From: an uncultured Prevotella sp.
Lineage (GTDB): Bacteria > Bacteroidota > Bacteroidia > Bacteroidales > Bacteroidaceae
DNA: 45,823 bases
Assembly: GCA_900315035.1 (NCBI GenBank)
Contig: OMXO01000020.1
Coordinates: 1 to 45,823 of the forward strand
Direction of reading: 5' to 3'
Below, piece after piece: positions 8,251 through 16,664 of this stretch (the first letter of the stretch is position 1; every line of letters begins with the position of its first letter). Made by a program: the position numbers and the translations under genes. Under the pieces are notes generated by a model. The model was not told the origin of the DNA and made no database searches. It saw only the letters and a list, made by a program, of their open reading frames with translations.

Positions 8251-9678
8251 ATGCGAAAGAAGTTATTGTTTTTCCTGATAATGATATGTTGCTTTGTGGC
8301 ATCTGTTGATGCTGCAAACAGCAGGTTTACTCTGGTTATTGATGCTGGTCATGGCGGGCATGATGCAGGTGCAGTGGGCGCTGTTACGAAAGAGAAAAAC
8401 TTGACGTTGCGCTATGCTTTGGCCTTCGGTAGAATGGTGGAAACCAATTGTCCCGATGTCAAAGTTGTCTATACTCGTAAGACAGACCGTTTCGTGGAAC
8501 TATATCGAAGGGCAGAGATTGCAAACCAGAATAAGGCAGATCTCTTTATCTCTATTCATATTAATGCACTGCCGAGAGGTCGAGTGGCGCGTGGTTTCCA
8601 GACCTATACCCTCGGTACGAGTAAAAGGACGGGAAAGAAGACTGGTGTGTTTGAGAATCTTGAGGTGGCTAAGCGTGAGAACTCCGTCATCTTGCTTGAG
8701 AAAGACTATAAGCAGACCTATCAGGGTTACGATCCGAATTCTCCAGAGAGTAACATCATGTTTGAATTCATCCAAGACAAGAACATGGAGAATAGCGTGG
8801 AGTTGGCTAAGTATATGCAGCGTTATGTGTGTCAGGCAACAGGGCGTCAGAATATGGGTGCCCAGCAGGATAACCTCGCCGTGCTGCGCCTCTCGTCGAT
8901 GCCTGGCTGCTTGGTAGAGTGTGGTTTTATCTCCACCAGAGACGAAGAGCAATTCATGAACTCCAAAGAAGCAGAGGACCGCTATGCCCGTGGCTTCTTT
9001 AACGCTTTCCTGGCTTACAGGAAAAAGCATGGTGGGAATATCACCATCCCGTTTCAGCCGGAGCCAGAATCCCGGAATAGAATCGTAGAGATACCGCAAA
9101 TCGTGCCACAAGAGCAAGTAAGTGTGCCACATGAGAAGGTAAGAGGGACACGAGAGAAAGTAAGGGCGGCTCAGGAGGATGTCAGTGCACCACAAGATCT
9201 GCAGAGACCGGTTCAGGAGGAGAAAATGGTGCCTCAGGAACAAATTATGGTGGTGCGCTCCAAAGGAGAGTCTGCAAGGCAAGAGCCTGTAAGAAGACAA
9301 GAACCGGTGAGACAGGAACCTGTGAGGCAAGAGCCAGTGAAGGAAGAGCCTGTCCAGACAAAACAGCTTGCAGAAGAACCGGCAGAGGCTCCAGTCGTCA
9401 AGGTCGTACCTATCTTTAAGGTACAGTTCCTGGTAAGTTCGATACCACTAAAAGAAGCACATGCCCGATTCAAAGGTCTGGCTGATGTGAGCAGTTATCA
9501 AGAGGGTGGTTTGTACAAATATACAGTAGGCGCATCGGAAAACTATAACGAAATACTCCGTTTGCGCAGGCAAGTGACGGAAAAGTTCCCCGAGGCATTT
9601 ATCATTGCTTTTAAGAATGGTAACAAAATGGATGTAAACGCCGCCATCCGTGAGTTTAAGAGTAATAGAAACAGATAA
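8251..9678 (+). CDS. N-acetylmuramoyl-L-alanine amidase (Amidase_3) with Gln/Glu/Pro-rich linker and SPOR-like C-terminus
   Basis: 475 residues. A Sec signal peptide (residues 1-22, ending near VDAA) is followed by an Amidase_3 domain (about 26-260). The zinc and catalytic residues are visible: His in DAGHGG, Glu in KEKNLTL, His in FISIHINA, and the catalytic Glu in CLVECGFIS. Residues about 275-385 are a low-complexity linker with short repeats of the type RQEPV (five near-copies at about residues 343-368). The last about 85 residues (VPIFKVQFLVSSIPL...) look like a SPOR domain, which binds denuded peptidoglycan at the division site. The enzyme likely splits septal peptidoglycan in the periplasm. 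It is 14 bases upstream of the MlaD-like gene, an arrangement seen in other Bacteroidota. Confidence 0.92.
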   Translation: MRKKLLFFLIMICCFVASVDAANSRFTLVIDAGHGGHDAGAVGAVTKEKNLTLRYALAFGRMVETNCPDVKVVYTRKTDRFVELYRRAEIANQNKADLFISIHINALPRGRVARGFQTYTLGTSKRTGKKTGVFENLEVAKRENSVILLEKDYKQTYQGYDPNSPESNIMFEFIQDKNMENSVELAKYMQRYVCQATGRQNMGAQQDNLAVLRLSSMPGCLVECGFISTRDEEQFMNSKEAEDRYARGFFNAFLAYRKKHGGNITIPFQPEPESRNRIVEIPQIVPQEQVSVPHEKVRGTREKVRAAQEDVSAPQDLQRPVQEEKMVPQEQIMVVRSKGESARQEPVRRQEPVRQEPVRQEPVKEEPVQTKQLAEEPAEAPVVKVVPIFKVQFLVSSIPLKEAHARFKGLADVSSYQEGGLYKYTVGASENYNEILRLRRQVTEKFPEAFIIAFKNGNKMDVNAAIREFKSNRNR

Positions 9679-9692
9679 TTTTTTGGCACAAC

Positions 9693-10595
9693 ATGAAGAA
9701 GTTTAGCAAAGAAATCCAAATAGCGCTCGTAGCCATAGTAGGTGTTGTCGTATTGTATTTCGGTCTGCAGTTTCTGAAGGGCAAGAAATTGTTTTCGACT
9801 GCCCAGAATTATTATGTGCAGTTCAGTGATATCAGCGGATTGACACCTTCAAGTCCTGTTTATGCGAATGGTTTCCGTGTAGGCGTCGTGCAGGATATTA
9901 TCTACAATTATGAGCAGCAGAATAGTATTGTTGTGTCAATCGGTCTCGATAAAGAGATGCGGATCCCGAAAGGTACCAGTGCCGCGATTGTGAGTGACCT
10001 GCTTGGTAATATCAAACTGGAACTGGCTCTTGGTCAGAATCCTGTCGATTTGATGCAGCCGGGTGACACAATCAGAGGAGGCATCCATGAAGGCATGATG
10101 GGATTGGCTGCGGGTATGTTACCGCAGATTCAGGCGATGTTGCCCAAACTGGATTCTATCCTGATGAATGTCAACCTGCTACTGTCTGATCCTGCACTGA
10201 AGAACTCATTGCACCATATCGATCAGATAACGGATAACCTGACAACGACTACCAACGAACTGAATGCGATGACGGCTACACTGAACAGGCAGATGCCGAA
10301 TCTGGTGAAGAATGCCGACGGCATGCTGGCTAATGCCAACGACTTGACGCGTAACCTGAACGAACTGGACATTGCCACCACCATGAACAAGGTGAACAAT
10401 ACGTTGCAGAATCTTGAGCAGATGACAGCCAAACTGAATAGCAATGATGGGACCCTCGGACTGCTGATGCGCGACCCAGAACTCTATAACAACTTGAATG
10501 CGACGATGATGCATGCAGACTCGTTGATGATAGATCTGAAAGCCCATCCCAAACGTTACGTACACTTCTCTATTTTTGGCAAAAAAGATAAGTAA
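9693..10595 (+). CDS. MCE/MlaD-family lipid-transport protein
   Basis: 300 residues. One N-terminal membrane anchor (about 8-25, IALVAIVGVVVLYFGLQFL) is followed by one MCE domain (about 38-120, with the motif SDISGLTPSSPVYANGFRVG). A long helical, Asn/Leu-rich region (about 150-275) then probably forms a coiled coil or tube. By analogy with MlaD it would be the periplasmic substrate-binding subunit of a phospholipid ABC transporter; the ATPase and permease subunits are not in this window. It probably shares a promoter with the amidase upstream. A structured region follows its stop. Confidence 0.9.
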   Translation: MKKFSKEIQIALVAIVGVVVLYFGLQFLKGKKLFSTAQNYYVQFSDISGLTPSSPVYANGFRVGVVQDIIYNYEQQNSIVVSIGLDKEMRIPKGTSAAIVSDLLGNIKLELALGQNPVDLMQPGDTIRGGIHEGMMGLAAGMLPQIQAMLPKLDSILMNVNLLLSDPALKNSLHHIDQITDNLTTTTNELNAMTATLNRQMPNLVKNADGMLANANDLTRNLNELDIATTMNKVNNTLQNLEQMTAKLNSNDGTLGLLMRDPELYNNLNATMMHADSLMIDLKAHPKRYVHFSIFGKKDK

Positions 10596-10609
10596 TTTAA
10601 AATTTGTCT

Positions 10610-10663
10610 AAATAGGGAATGCTTGAGTCCTATCTGTGTCAATTTAGGAGAAATTCCCTATTT
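10610..10663 (+). terminator. Two-tier hairpin after the MlaD-like gene
   Basis: AAATAGGGAAT (10610-10620) pairs with ATTCCCTATTT (10653-10663), and inside it TCCTA (10628-10632) pairs with TAGGA (10645-10649). A T-rich tract follows. It may end the amidase/MCE transcript. Confidence 0.5.
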
Positions 10664-10880
10664 TCCGCATTTTTCTATGTTTGTTTTGTCGTATAATTTA
10701 TTGATGACGACTAAAAGCGAATCGTGTAAGGTGCAGATTATCAGATGCTTTTAGAATTGCAAGAGACGAAAATTCACCCAAAATCGTGAAACATCATAAC
10801 TGCTGAAAAATGAACAAGTTATGAATGATTGTACACACGGAGGGCATTTGGGGGGATTTGGATAATACAAAAAAAAGTGC

Positions 10881-10888
10881 GAACTTTG
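10881..10888 (+). promoter_or_regulatory. Weak -7 element (GAACTTTG) for dnaA
   Basis: GAACTTTG keeps the TTTG half of the consensus but has G in place of the first T; it precedes the chosen dnaA start by 57 bases. Confidence 0.45.
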
Positions 10889-10945
10889 CACCGCAATTAT
10901 AAACTCACAAGCCTAAGTCTTGTATCTAATTTGAAGCAATCGCCA

Positions 10946-12355
10946 ATGAGAAATAATCATCAGGCGCTCTGGGACAACTGCCTACAACTGATAAAGGCAA
11001 ACGTTACCGAGCAGCAGTTTAAAACGTGGTTCGCACCAATTGTCTTTGAGAACTTCTCTGAGACAACAAGAGAGTTGTTGGTGCAGGTTCCGAGCTCGTA
11101 TGTGTACGAGTACTTGGAGCAGTACTACGTGGGACTGTTAAGTAAGGTGTTTGCTCGTGTGATCGGACCGAACGTGAAGCTGCGTTACCGGATTGTAACA
11201 GACAAGGGGCACGGCTTTGTGCAGGAAATGGACAGTGAGCAGCCAGCTGAGATTGAACGTCCACAGCCGTTGAAGGGTGGTAATAAGGCGCCTACAACTC
11301 TTGATGCAGTGGTGCCTCAACAGTTGAATCCTCAGCTTGATCCGAAAAAGACTTTTCAAAATTATATAGAAGGTAATAGCAATAAACTGCCACGAACTGT
11401 TGGCTTGTCGATTGCCGAGCACCCTGGGAAGACAACGTTTAATCCGTTCTTTGTCTATGGCCCATCGGGTTGCGGTAAGACGCATCTGATTAACGCGATT
11501 GGCGTGAAGTGTAAGGAGACCTATCCTCAAAAGCGTGTGCTCTATGTGTCTGCCCGTTTGTTCCAGGTTCAATTTACAGATTCGGTACGCCATAATACGA
11601 CTAACGATTTCATTAACTTCTACCAGTCAATTGACGTGCTGATTGTGGATGATATCCAAGAATGGATGAACTCACCGAAGACGCTCGATACTTTCTTCCA
11701 TATTTTCAACCACCTCTTCCGTTGTGGTAAACAGATTATTCTGGCCAGTGATCGTCCGCCTGTAGATTTGCAAGGAATGAAAGATCGTCTGCTGACGCGC
11801 TTTGCCTGTGGCTTGATCGCCGAACTTGAAAAGCCAAATGTTCAGTTGTGTGTTGATATTCTGAATGCTAAATGCCGTCGTGACGGATTGCAGATTCCCA
11901 AGGAGGTGATTTTGTATATTGCGGAAACTGCAAATGGCAGCGTCAGAGATCTGGAGGGCGTAGTTAACTCGCTGATGGCCTATTCGATAGTATATAACTC
12001 TAGTATCGATATGAAACTGGCCGAGCGTGTTATCAAGCGTGCTGTGAAGGTTGACAATAACCCATTGACGATAGACGATATACTTGAGAAGGTTTGTGGC
12101 CATTTCGGAGTGGAGCAGCGCCATGTCTTCAGTAAGAGCCGAAAACGAGAGTATGTACAAGTCCGTCAGGTGTCAATGTACTTGGCTCAGAAATACACCA
12201 AGATGCCTGCAGGGCGCATTGGCCAGTTGATAGGTAATCGCGATCACTCAACTGTTATTCACAGTTGTAATACTATAGAGAATCGCCTGAAAATAGACAA
12301 GGCTTTCTCTTCAGAACTTGAGAGTATAGAAAATTCTTTCAAACTTAAAGGATAA
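10946..12355 (+). CDS. dnaA: Chromosomal replication initiator protein DnaA
   Basis: 469 residues from ATG 10946, the start that matches the usual DnaA N-terminus (LWDNCLQLIKANVTEQQFKTWF, domain I). Domain II is short (about 95-140). The AAA+ domain III shows Walker A GPSGCGKTHL near residue 172 and Walker B LIVDDIQEW near 234; the last two residues are usually FL, here EW. Domain IV ends with GNRDHSTVIHSCNTI, the DNA-binding signature that reads DnaA boxes. Upstream in-frame codons to 10829 are rejected because they cross the promoter-like element and lack homology. A strong terminator starts at the stop codon. Confidence 0.97.
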   Translation: MRNNHQALWDNCLQLIKANVTEQQFKTWFAPIVFENFSETTRELLVQVPSSYVYEYLEQYYVGLLSKVFARVIGPNVKLRYRIVTDKGHGFVQEMDSEQPAEIERPQPLKGGNKAPTTLDAVVPQQLNPQLDPKKTFQNYIEGNSNKLPRTVGLSIAEHPGKTTFNPFFVYGPSGCGKTHLINAIGVKCKETYPQKRVLYVSARLFQVQFTDSVRHNTTNDFINFYQSIDVLIVDDIQEWMNSPKTLDTFFHIFNHLFRCGKQIILASDRPPVDLQGMKDRLLTRFACGLIAELEKPNVQLCVDILNAKCRRDGLQIPKEVILYIAETANGSVRDLEGVVNSLMAYSIVYNSSIDMKLAERVIKRAVKVDNNPLTIDDILEKVCGHFGVEQRHVFSKSRKREYVQVRQVSMYLAQKYTKMPAGRIGQLIGNRDHSTVIHSCNTIENRLKIDKAFSSELESIENSFKLKG

Positions 12356-12388
12356 AGGGATGCCCATTCGGCATCCCTTCTTTTTTTT
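12355..12388. terminator. Strong terminator between convergent dnaA and the TonB receptor gene
   Basis: AAGGGATGCC (12355-12364) pairs perfectly with GGCATCCCTT (12370-12379) around a 5-base loop, followed by C and eight Ts. The opposite strand also has a T-containing tail, so it could serve both convergent genes. Confidence 0.92.
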
Positions 12389-12398
12389 GTTTTCTTGT

Positions 12399-14477
12399 TT
12401 AGAAATGAAGGCTTACGCCTGCCATCAGCCATCGTCCTGGTTGCTCTACGAGACCGTAGTCATGGTAACTTATATCGAAGAGGTTATTGGCCTCGGCATA
12501 GAAAGTCCAATGGGCCTCTTTCCATGCCACGCGGGCATCGGTTAGGAAATAGGGCTTGTAGTCGTTTGCGGTGCCGTCGAAGTCGGTGTATGTGCCCACG
12601 CGGTCCTGCCATCTGGTAGAAATGCCCAATTCCAGTTTCCGGGTCAACTGCAAGTTGAGGTTGCCGATGAATTTGTGACGTAAGTATTCGAGGGCATACT
12701 GTGATACGATGTTTTCCTCTTGCTTCTTATCTTGATCGATATAGCTATAGTTGAGCCTCAGGCTCTTCAGTACGTGTTGGCTGGGCAGTAGTTGACGGAA
12801 GTCCAGCCCTGCCGATACTTCCAGTCCTACACTGTTGATGGTCGTGTGGTTTACACTTTCCCAAACCGCCTGTTCTCCCTTTGAGGTATCCATTATCCAG
12901 TCGATCATATTCTTGCCGTGATGATGCCATCCCGAGACAGAGGCATCCAGAAACTTATGGTTCCAATTGATACCAACTTCCACAGCCTGCATTTCCTCTG
13001 GTTTTAGGTGAGGGTCGGCACTGTAACCCTGAACTTTGTAATACATCTCTGTGAATGAAGGCATCCTGAGTGAAGTGTTATACGAGGCATGCAGTTTCCA
13101 GCCATTACCTGGTCGATAACTGATGTCGATACCAGGATAGACGGTCATGTTCATATTGCTCCAGGTATTCTTCACGGCCACTAATCCTGCTGAAAGTGTG
13201 AAATGGTGGAGTAGGAGGTTATGTTCGAGGTAACCGCTGATATTTGTTCGATTGATACCATGTGTGTAATCTCGGTCCGTCCCTTTGATATGATGTATCT
13301 GAGAGAGCGGCTCTCCTAGGTTTCCGCTGACAAGATCCTCATTCCTGAGTTCTGCGCCAAAGGCTGTGCGACCAGCAGCCCAGTCGAAATAGCTGCTCAG
13401 GTTCACGCCATAGACATCTGTACGGTTATAGTTGTATTTCATCTTGGCGGCTTGTCCGCGATAGCCTTCGTAGCGGTCACGGTTCTGGTTCCAGTAGATA
13501 CTCGGGGCGAAGTGGAGACGACCGCGCTTGGTACTGGCTTGGATAGCCGTATAGATTTTCGTGGTATGCTCATATTGATTGTCGGCCTGCCATTTGGGTG
13601 AAGCGTAGAAAGTGCTTGACCCCCAGCCTTTGTCGGCGATGCCAATATGCCAGTGGATGTTGACATCATCATCGTCATACTCACCTTGATAGAATGCCTT
13701 ACTGCCACTGAAGTCTGTGTTCAGACTACCTGCCTTAGAACGGCTGTATCCGTCGCTGCGGCTATAGCCTGCGCTCATCTGGTTGTTCCATTTCCCTTTT
13801 GCCAGATTGGCTCTGCCACTTGCCTTGAGATAACCGAAAGAGCCGCCTTCGATGTTGACGTCGGCACTTGTCTTACTTATTGGATGGGTGACGATGTTGA
13901 TGGCTCCTACAAGTGAGGAGGTGCCATAGATACGTCCTGCTGGTCCTTCAAGTACTTCAATACGCACAATCTCACTTAAATCTACAGGCAAGTCCATCGC
14001 ATTATGGCCTGTCTGTGGATCACAGATGTTAATGCCGTTAAGTAAGATGATGATTTGTTCGCTGGTTCCGCCTCTTACCGAGATGTCTGTCTGCGCGCCA
14101 ATGGGTCCACGCTGGCGGACATCTACACCTACAGCGTATTTCAGTAGATCGTTAATACTTTGTACTGGCGCCTGCGCAATATCAGCACGATCCAGTACAG
14201 TTACCATTCTCGCAGCCTGACTTCTTGTCAGGGGCGCCCTGGAGCCGGTTATGGAAACCTCCTCCAATCGCATCTCGCGAGCCGTTGTCATAGAGGTGGA
14301 GTCGGTTGCGACAGGATTTGTCGAGACACTTTCTGCAGAAGCATACGTCAGTGTTGCTACAGAGAGAACGCTGCATACAACTTCGCGCCCCAGACAACTG
14401 AATAGCGAGTAGCCCTTGTTTCCGAAATGACGGAAAACCAGGACCTGGCGCTTCATGTTGAATGTTGGTTTGTACAT
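12399..14477 (-). CDS. TonB-dependent outer-membrane receptor, BtuB/CirA-like
   Basis: 692 residues. A signal peptide (long N-region, hydrophobic core around 30-45, ending near TYASA) is followed by a plug domain (about 72-180: VSITGSRAPL, ISVRGGTSEQIIILLNGI, GPAGRIYGTSSLVGAINIVT). A beta barrel then ends in the terminal aromatic LHF expected of outer-membrane proteins. No SusD partner is adjacent, and size and plug resemble BtuB/CirA-type receptors for vitamin B12 or ferric siderophores. B12 is attractive because of nrdJ, but no cobalamin riboswitch fits in the leader of about 45 bases. ATG at 14477 is used; M8 (14456) is an alternative. Divergent from the SGNH hydrolase gene. Confidence 0.88.
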   Translation of the reverse strand: MYKPTFNMKRQVLVFRHFGNKGYSLFSCLGREVVCSVLSVATLTYASAESVSTNPVATDSTSMTTAREMRLEEVSITGSRAPLTRSQAARMVTVLDRADIAQAPVQSINDLLKYAVGVDVRQRGPIGAQTDISVRGGTSEQIIILLNGINICDPQTGHNAMDLPVDLSEIVRIEVLEGPAGRIYGTSSLVGAINIVTHPISKTSADVNIEGGSFGYLKASGRANLAKGKWNNQMSAGYSRSDGYSRSKAGSLNTDFSGSKAFYQGEYDDDDVNIHWHIGIADKGWGSSTFYASPKWQADNQYEHTTKIYTAIQASTKRGRLHFAPSIYWNQNRDRYEGYRGQAAKMKYNYNRTDVYGVNLSSYFDWAAGRTAFGAELRNEDLVSGNLGEPLSQIHHIKGTDRDYTHGINRTNISGYLEHNLLLHHFTLSAGLVAVKNTWSNMNMTVYPGIDISYRPGNGWKLHASYNTSLRMPSFTEMYYKVQGYSADPHLKPEEMQAVEVGINWNHKFLDASVSGWHHHGKNMIDWIMDTSKGEQAVWESVNHTTINSVGLEVSAGLDFRQLLPSQHVLKSLRLNYSYIDQDKKQEENIVSQYALEYLRHKFIGNLNLQLTRKLELGISTRWQDRVGTYTDFDGTANDYKPYFLTDARVAWKEAHWTFYAEANNLFDISYHDYGLVEQPGRWLMAGVSLHF

Positions 14478-14525
14478 TTTGTGATAAAATAGTTAAAAAA
14501 ATGGTGTTTTGTTGCAAAACGACTG

Positions 14526-14533
14526 CAAAGGTA
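14526..14533 (-). promoter_or_regulatory. -7 promoter element (TACCTTTG) for the TonB receptor
   Basis: Minus-strand TACCTTTG, 48 bases before the start codon at 14477. It is back to back with the plus-strand element at 14556. Confidence 0.65.
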
Positions 14534-14555
14534 CGTTTTTTTTCTTGTTTTTTAT

Positions 14556-14563
14556 TATCTTTG
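14556..14563 (+). promoter_or_regulatory. -7 promoter element (TATCTTTG) for the SGNH hydrolase
   Basis: TATCTTTG preceded by a T-rich stretch; start codon 31 bases downstream at 14594. This excludes the longer upstream reading frame. Confidence 0.7.
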
Positions 14564-14593
14564 CATCCACAAATTGCTAAAAAACTAAGAATA

Positions 14594-15397
14594 ATGAAAC
14601 GGATAACGTCGCTTTTGTTTGTAATGATGTTGGCTATGCCAGGCTTTTCTCAGGCCTTAATCCACCATCCCTGGCAAGGTAAGCGTGTGGCTTATTTCGG
14701 AGACTCCATCACCGATCCGCGTAATAACGGAGCGAAAAAGAAATATTGGGGATTCTTACAAGACTGGTTGCAGATAGAGCCTTATGTCTATGGGGTGAGC
14801 GGACGGCAATGGAATGATATCCCACATCAGGCAGATCGACTGAAGGCAGAGCATGGCGACAGTGTGGATGCTATTTTTATCTTTATAGGTACAAACGATT
14901 ATAATTCGGGTATCCCTATTGGAGAGTGGTTTGTTGAAAAGGACGAACAGGTGATGGCAGGCATTCATGAGTCGAAACACCTCGTTGATAGAAAACATCG
15001 CTATCCTATGATGGGTGATTCTACCTATCGTGGCCGTATCAATAAGGCGCTGGATTACGTTAAACGGATGTATCCTAAGAAACAGATTGTTCTACTTACG
15101 CCTATTCATCGGGCAGAGTTCTATGCCAATGACAGCAATTGGCAGCCCCGTGAAGACTATACTAACCTTTGTGGTGAGTATATCGATGCCTATGTACAGT
15201 CAGTCAAAGAGGCTGGTAATCTGTGGGCTGTTCCCGTCATTGATATGAATGCTCTGAGTGGGCTGTATCCACTGATGGATGAACATGCCCAGTTCTTCAA
15301 GAGTGCAAGTAACGACCGTCTTCATCCTAATGATGAAGGTCATCGACGTATGGCAATGACGCTGGTGTATCAGCTTCAGATACTGCCTATTTTCTGA
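14594..15397 (+). CDS. Secreted SGNH/GDSL-family hydrolase
   Basis: 267 residues. A signal peptide (MKRITSLLFVMMLAMPGFSQA) precedes the SGNH blocks: GDSITD with nucleophile Ser38 (block I), the glycine block GVSGRQW, FIGTND (block III), and DRLHPNDEGH with the catalytic Asp/His pair near the C-terminus (block V). Members of this fold are esterases or acetylesterases that often remove acetyl groups from polysaccharides. The C-terminus overlaps the convergent folA gene by 11 bases. Substrate unknown. Confidence 0.88.
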   Translation: MKRITSLLFVMMLAMPGFSQALIHHPWQGKRVAYFGDSITDPRNNGAKKKYWGFLQDWLQIEPYVYGVSGRQWNDIPHQADRLKAEHGDSVDAIFIFIGTNDYNSGIPIGEWFVEKDEQVMAGIHESKHLVDRKHRYPMMGDSTYRGRINKALDYVKRMYPKKQIVLLTPIHRAEFYANDSNWQPREDYTNLCGEYIDAYVQSVKEAGNLWAVPVIDMNALSGLYPLMDEHAQFFKSASNDRLHPNDEGHRRMAMTLVYQLQILPIF

Positions 15398-15869
15398 TAT
15401 AATCTACGAAGGCGTAAGCGTATTCGTGCTTCTCGTCAACGGGGTGGTCTTCGCGTGTTTCTTCCTTCCATACGTCTTTGTATGGAGGAAAGAAAGTATC
15501 AGCTTCTGCAGGGGTGTCGTCTATTTCTGTGAGGCAAAGACGGTCTGCTAATTGAAGAGCTTGTTCATAGACACTTGCCCCACCTATAATGTATATGTCT
15601 TCATCACTGGCACAATGATTGATGGCATCCTCCAACGAAGTGTAAGTGTCGCAGCCTGGGAAATCTTTTTGTGAACGGCTCAATACGATGTTACGACGAT
15701 TGGGGAGTGCCCCTTTGGGTAGTGAGAGGAAGGTGTTACGACCCATAATAATCGTATGTCCTGTAGTAAGCGTCTTGAAACGCTTCAAGTCGTTAGGGAG
15801 CCAATATATCAGTTTGTTCTTGTAGCCGATGGCTCTGTTTCTGGCTACTGCTGCAATAATGGAAATCAT
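15387..15869 (-). CDS. folA: Dihydrofolate reductase (FolA)
   Basis: 160 residues. It reduces dihydrofolate to tetrahydrofolate with NADPH, regenerating the cofactor used up by thymidylate synthase next door. Recognisable are [31 protein letters not shown] (substrate loop and catalytic acid, Asp in PNDL), [15 protein letters not shown], and [14 protein letters not shown]. In the first block YWLPND replaces the more usual PWHLPxD, a small departure. The start ATG overlaps the thyA stop by 4 bases (ATGA-type coupling). Confidence 0.95.
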   Translation of the reverse strand: MISIIAAVARNRAIGYKNKLIYWLPNDLKRFKTLTTGHTIIMGRNTFLSLPKGALPNRRNIVLSRSQKDFPGCDTYTSLEDAINHCASDEDIYIIGGASVYEQALQLADRLCLTEIDDTPAEADTFFPPYKDVWKEETREDHPVDEKHEYAYAFVDYIRK

Positions 15870-16660
15870 ACGCTTACTTCTGCCTTGATATGTGGGTGAG
15901 GATCGTAACCCGTCAGTTCGAAATCCTCATACTTGAAATCGAATAGCGACTTGACATCAGGGTTTAATGTCATCTTGGGCAAGGGACGTGGCTCACGGGT
16001 AAGCTGCAGTCTGGCTTGCTCGATATGGTTCAGGTAGAGATGAGTGTCGCCTGTGGTATGGATAAAGTCACCAGCCTTATAACCTGTCACTTGTGCCATC
16101 ATCTGTAATAACAATGCATATGAGGCGATATTGAAAGGAACGCCGAGGAACGTGTCGGCAGAACGCTGGTATAGTTGGAGTGAGAGGCGGTCGCCTGCCA
16201 CATAGAATTGGAAAATGGTGTGGCAAGGAGGTAAGGCCATCTCATTGACTTCAGCCACATTCCAAGCCGATACAATCATGCGGCGTGAGTTGGGATTATT
16301 CTTCAATTGGTCGAGCACATATTGTATCTGATCAATGGTGCCGCCTTTGTAGTCGGGCCATGAGCGCCACTGATGCCCATAGACAGGTCCAAGTTCTCCG
16401 TTTTCATCAGCCCATTCGTTCCAGATGCGTACGCCGTGCTCCTGAAGGTATTTCACATTGGTGTCGCCCTTTAGGAACCAAAGCAGTTCATAGATGATTG
16501 ACTTCAAGTGGAGTTTCTTGGTGGTGAGTAGGGGAAAACCGTCGTCAAGGTTGTAGCGGCTCTGAGTACCAAAGATGCTGATGGTGCCTGTACCTGTGCG
16601 GTCTCCCTTCTCAACACCTTCTGTGAGAATACGGTTCAGGATGTCTAAATACTGTTTCAT
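15866..16660 (-). CDS. thyA: Thymidylate synthase (ThyA)
   Basis: 264 residues, the same length as the E. coli enzyme (EC 2.1.1.45), which methylates dUMP to dTMP using methylene-tetrahydrofolate. The nucleophile is Cys146 in [12 protein letters not shown]. The Arg loop GDRTGTGT near residue 20, RRMIVSAWN with the phosphate-binding arginines, and the C-terminal [20 protein letters not shown] block are all present. It sits between an rsmF-like gene (4 bases upstream) and folA (4-base overlap), forming one operon. Confidence 0.97.
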   Translation of the reverse strand: MKQYLDILNRILTEGVEKGDRTGTGTISIFGTQSRYNLDDGFPLLTTKKLHLKSIIYELLWFLKGDTNVKYLQEHGVRIWNEWADENGELGPVYGHQWRSWPDYKGGTIDQIQYVLDQLKNNPNSRRMIVSAWNVAEVNEMALPPCHTIFQFYVAGDRLSLQLYQRSADTFLGVPFNIASYALLLQMMAQVTGYKAGDFIHTTGDTHLYLNHIEQARLQLTREPRPLPKMTLNPDVKSLFDFKYEDFELTGYDPHPHIKAEVSV

Positions 16661-16664
16661 ATTT

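Larger units (their letters stand above)
10596..10945. other. 350-bp intergenic region upstream of dnaA with two inverted repeats
   Basis: No convincing open reading frame. It holds a hairpin at 10610-10663 (listed separately), a second inverted repeat CTAAAAGC (10711-10718) with GCTTTTAG (10747-10754), and a weak -7 element close to dnaA. One DnaA-box-like 9-mer, TTGTACACA (10829-10837), differs from the consensus at one base; on its own it does not establish an origin. Confidence 0.5.

Noticed and set aside
10829-10837. DnaA-box-like 9-mer TTGTACACA upstream of dnaA, suggesting an origin
   Set aside because: A single imperfect box with no cluster and no clear AT-rich unwinding stretch beside it is not enough to call oriC.
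14478-14593. Cobalamin riboswitch ahead of the BtuB-like gene
   Set aside because: The intergenic space is 116 bases and the leader about 45 bases, too short for the known cobalamin riboswitch fold, and no conserved B12 box was seen.
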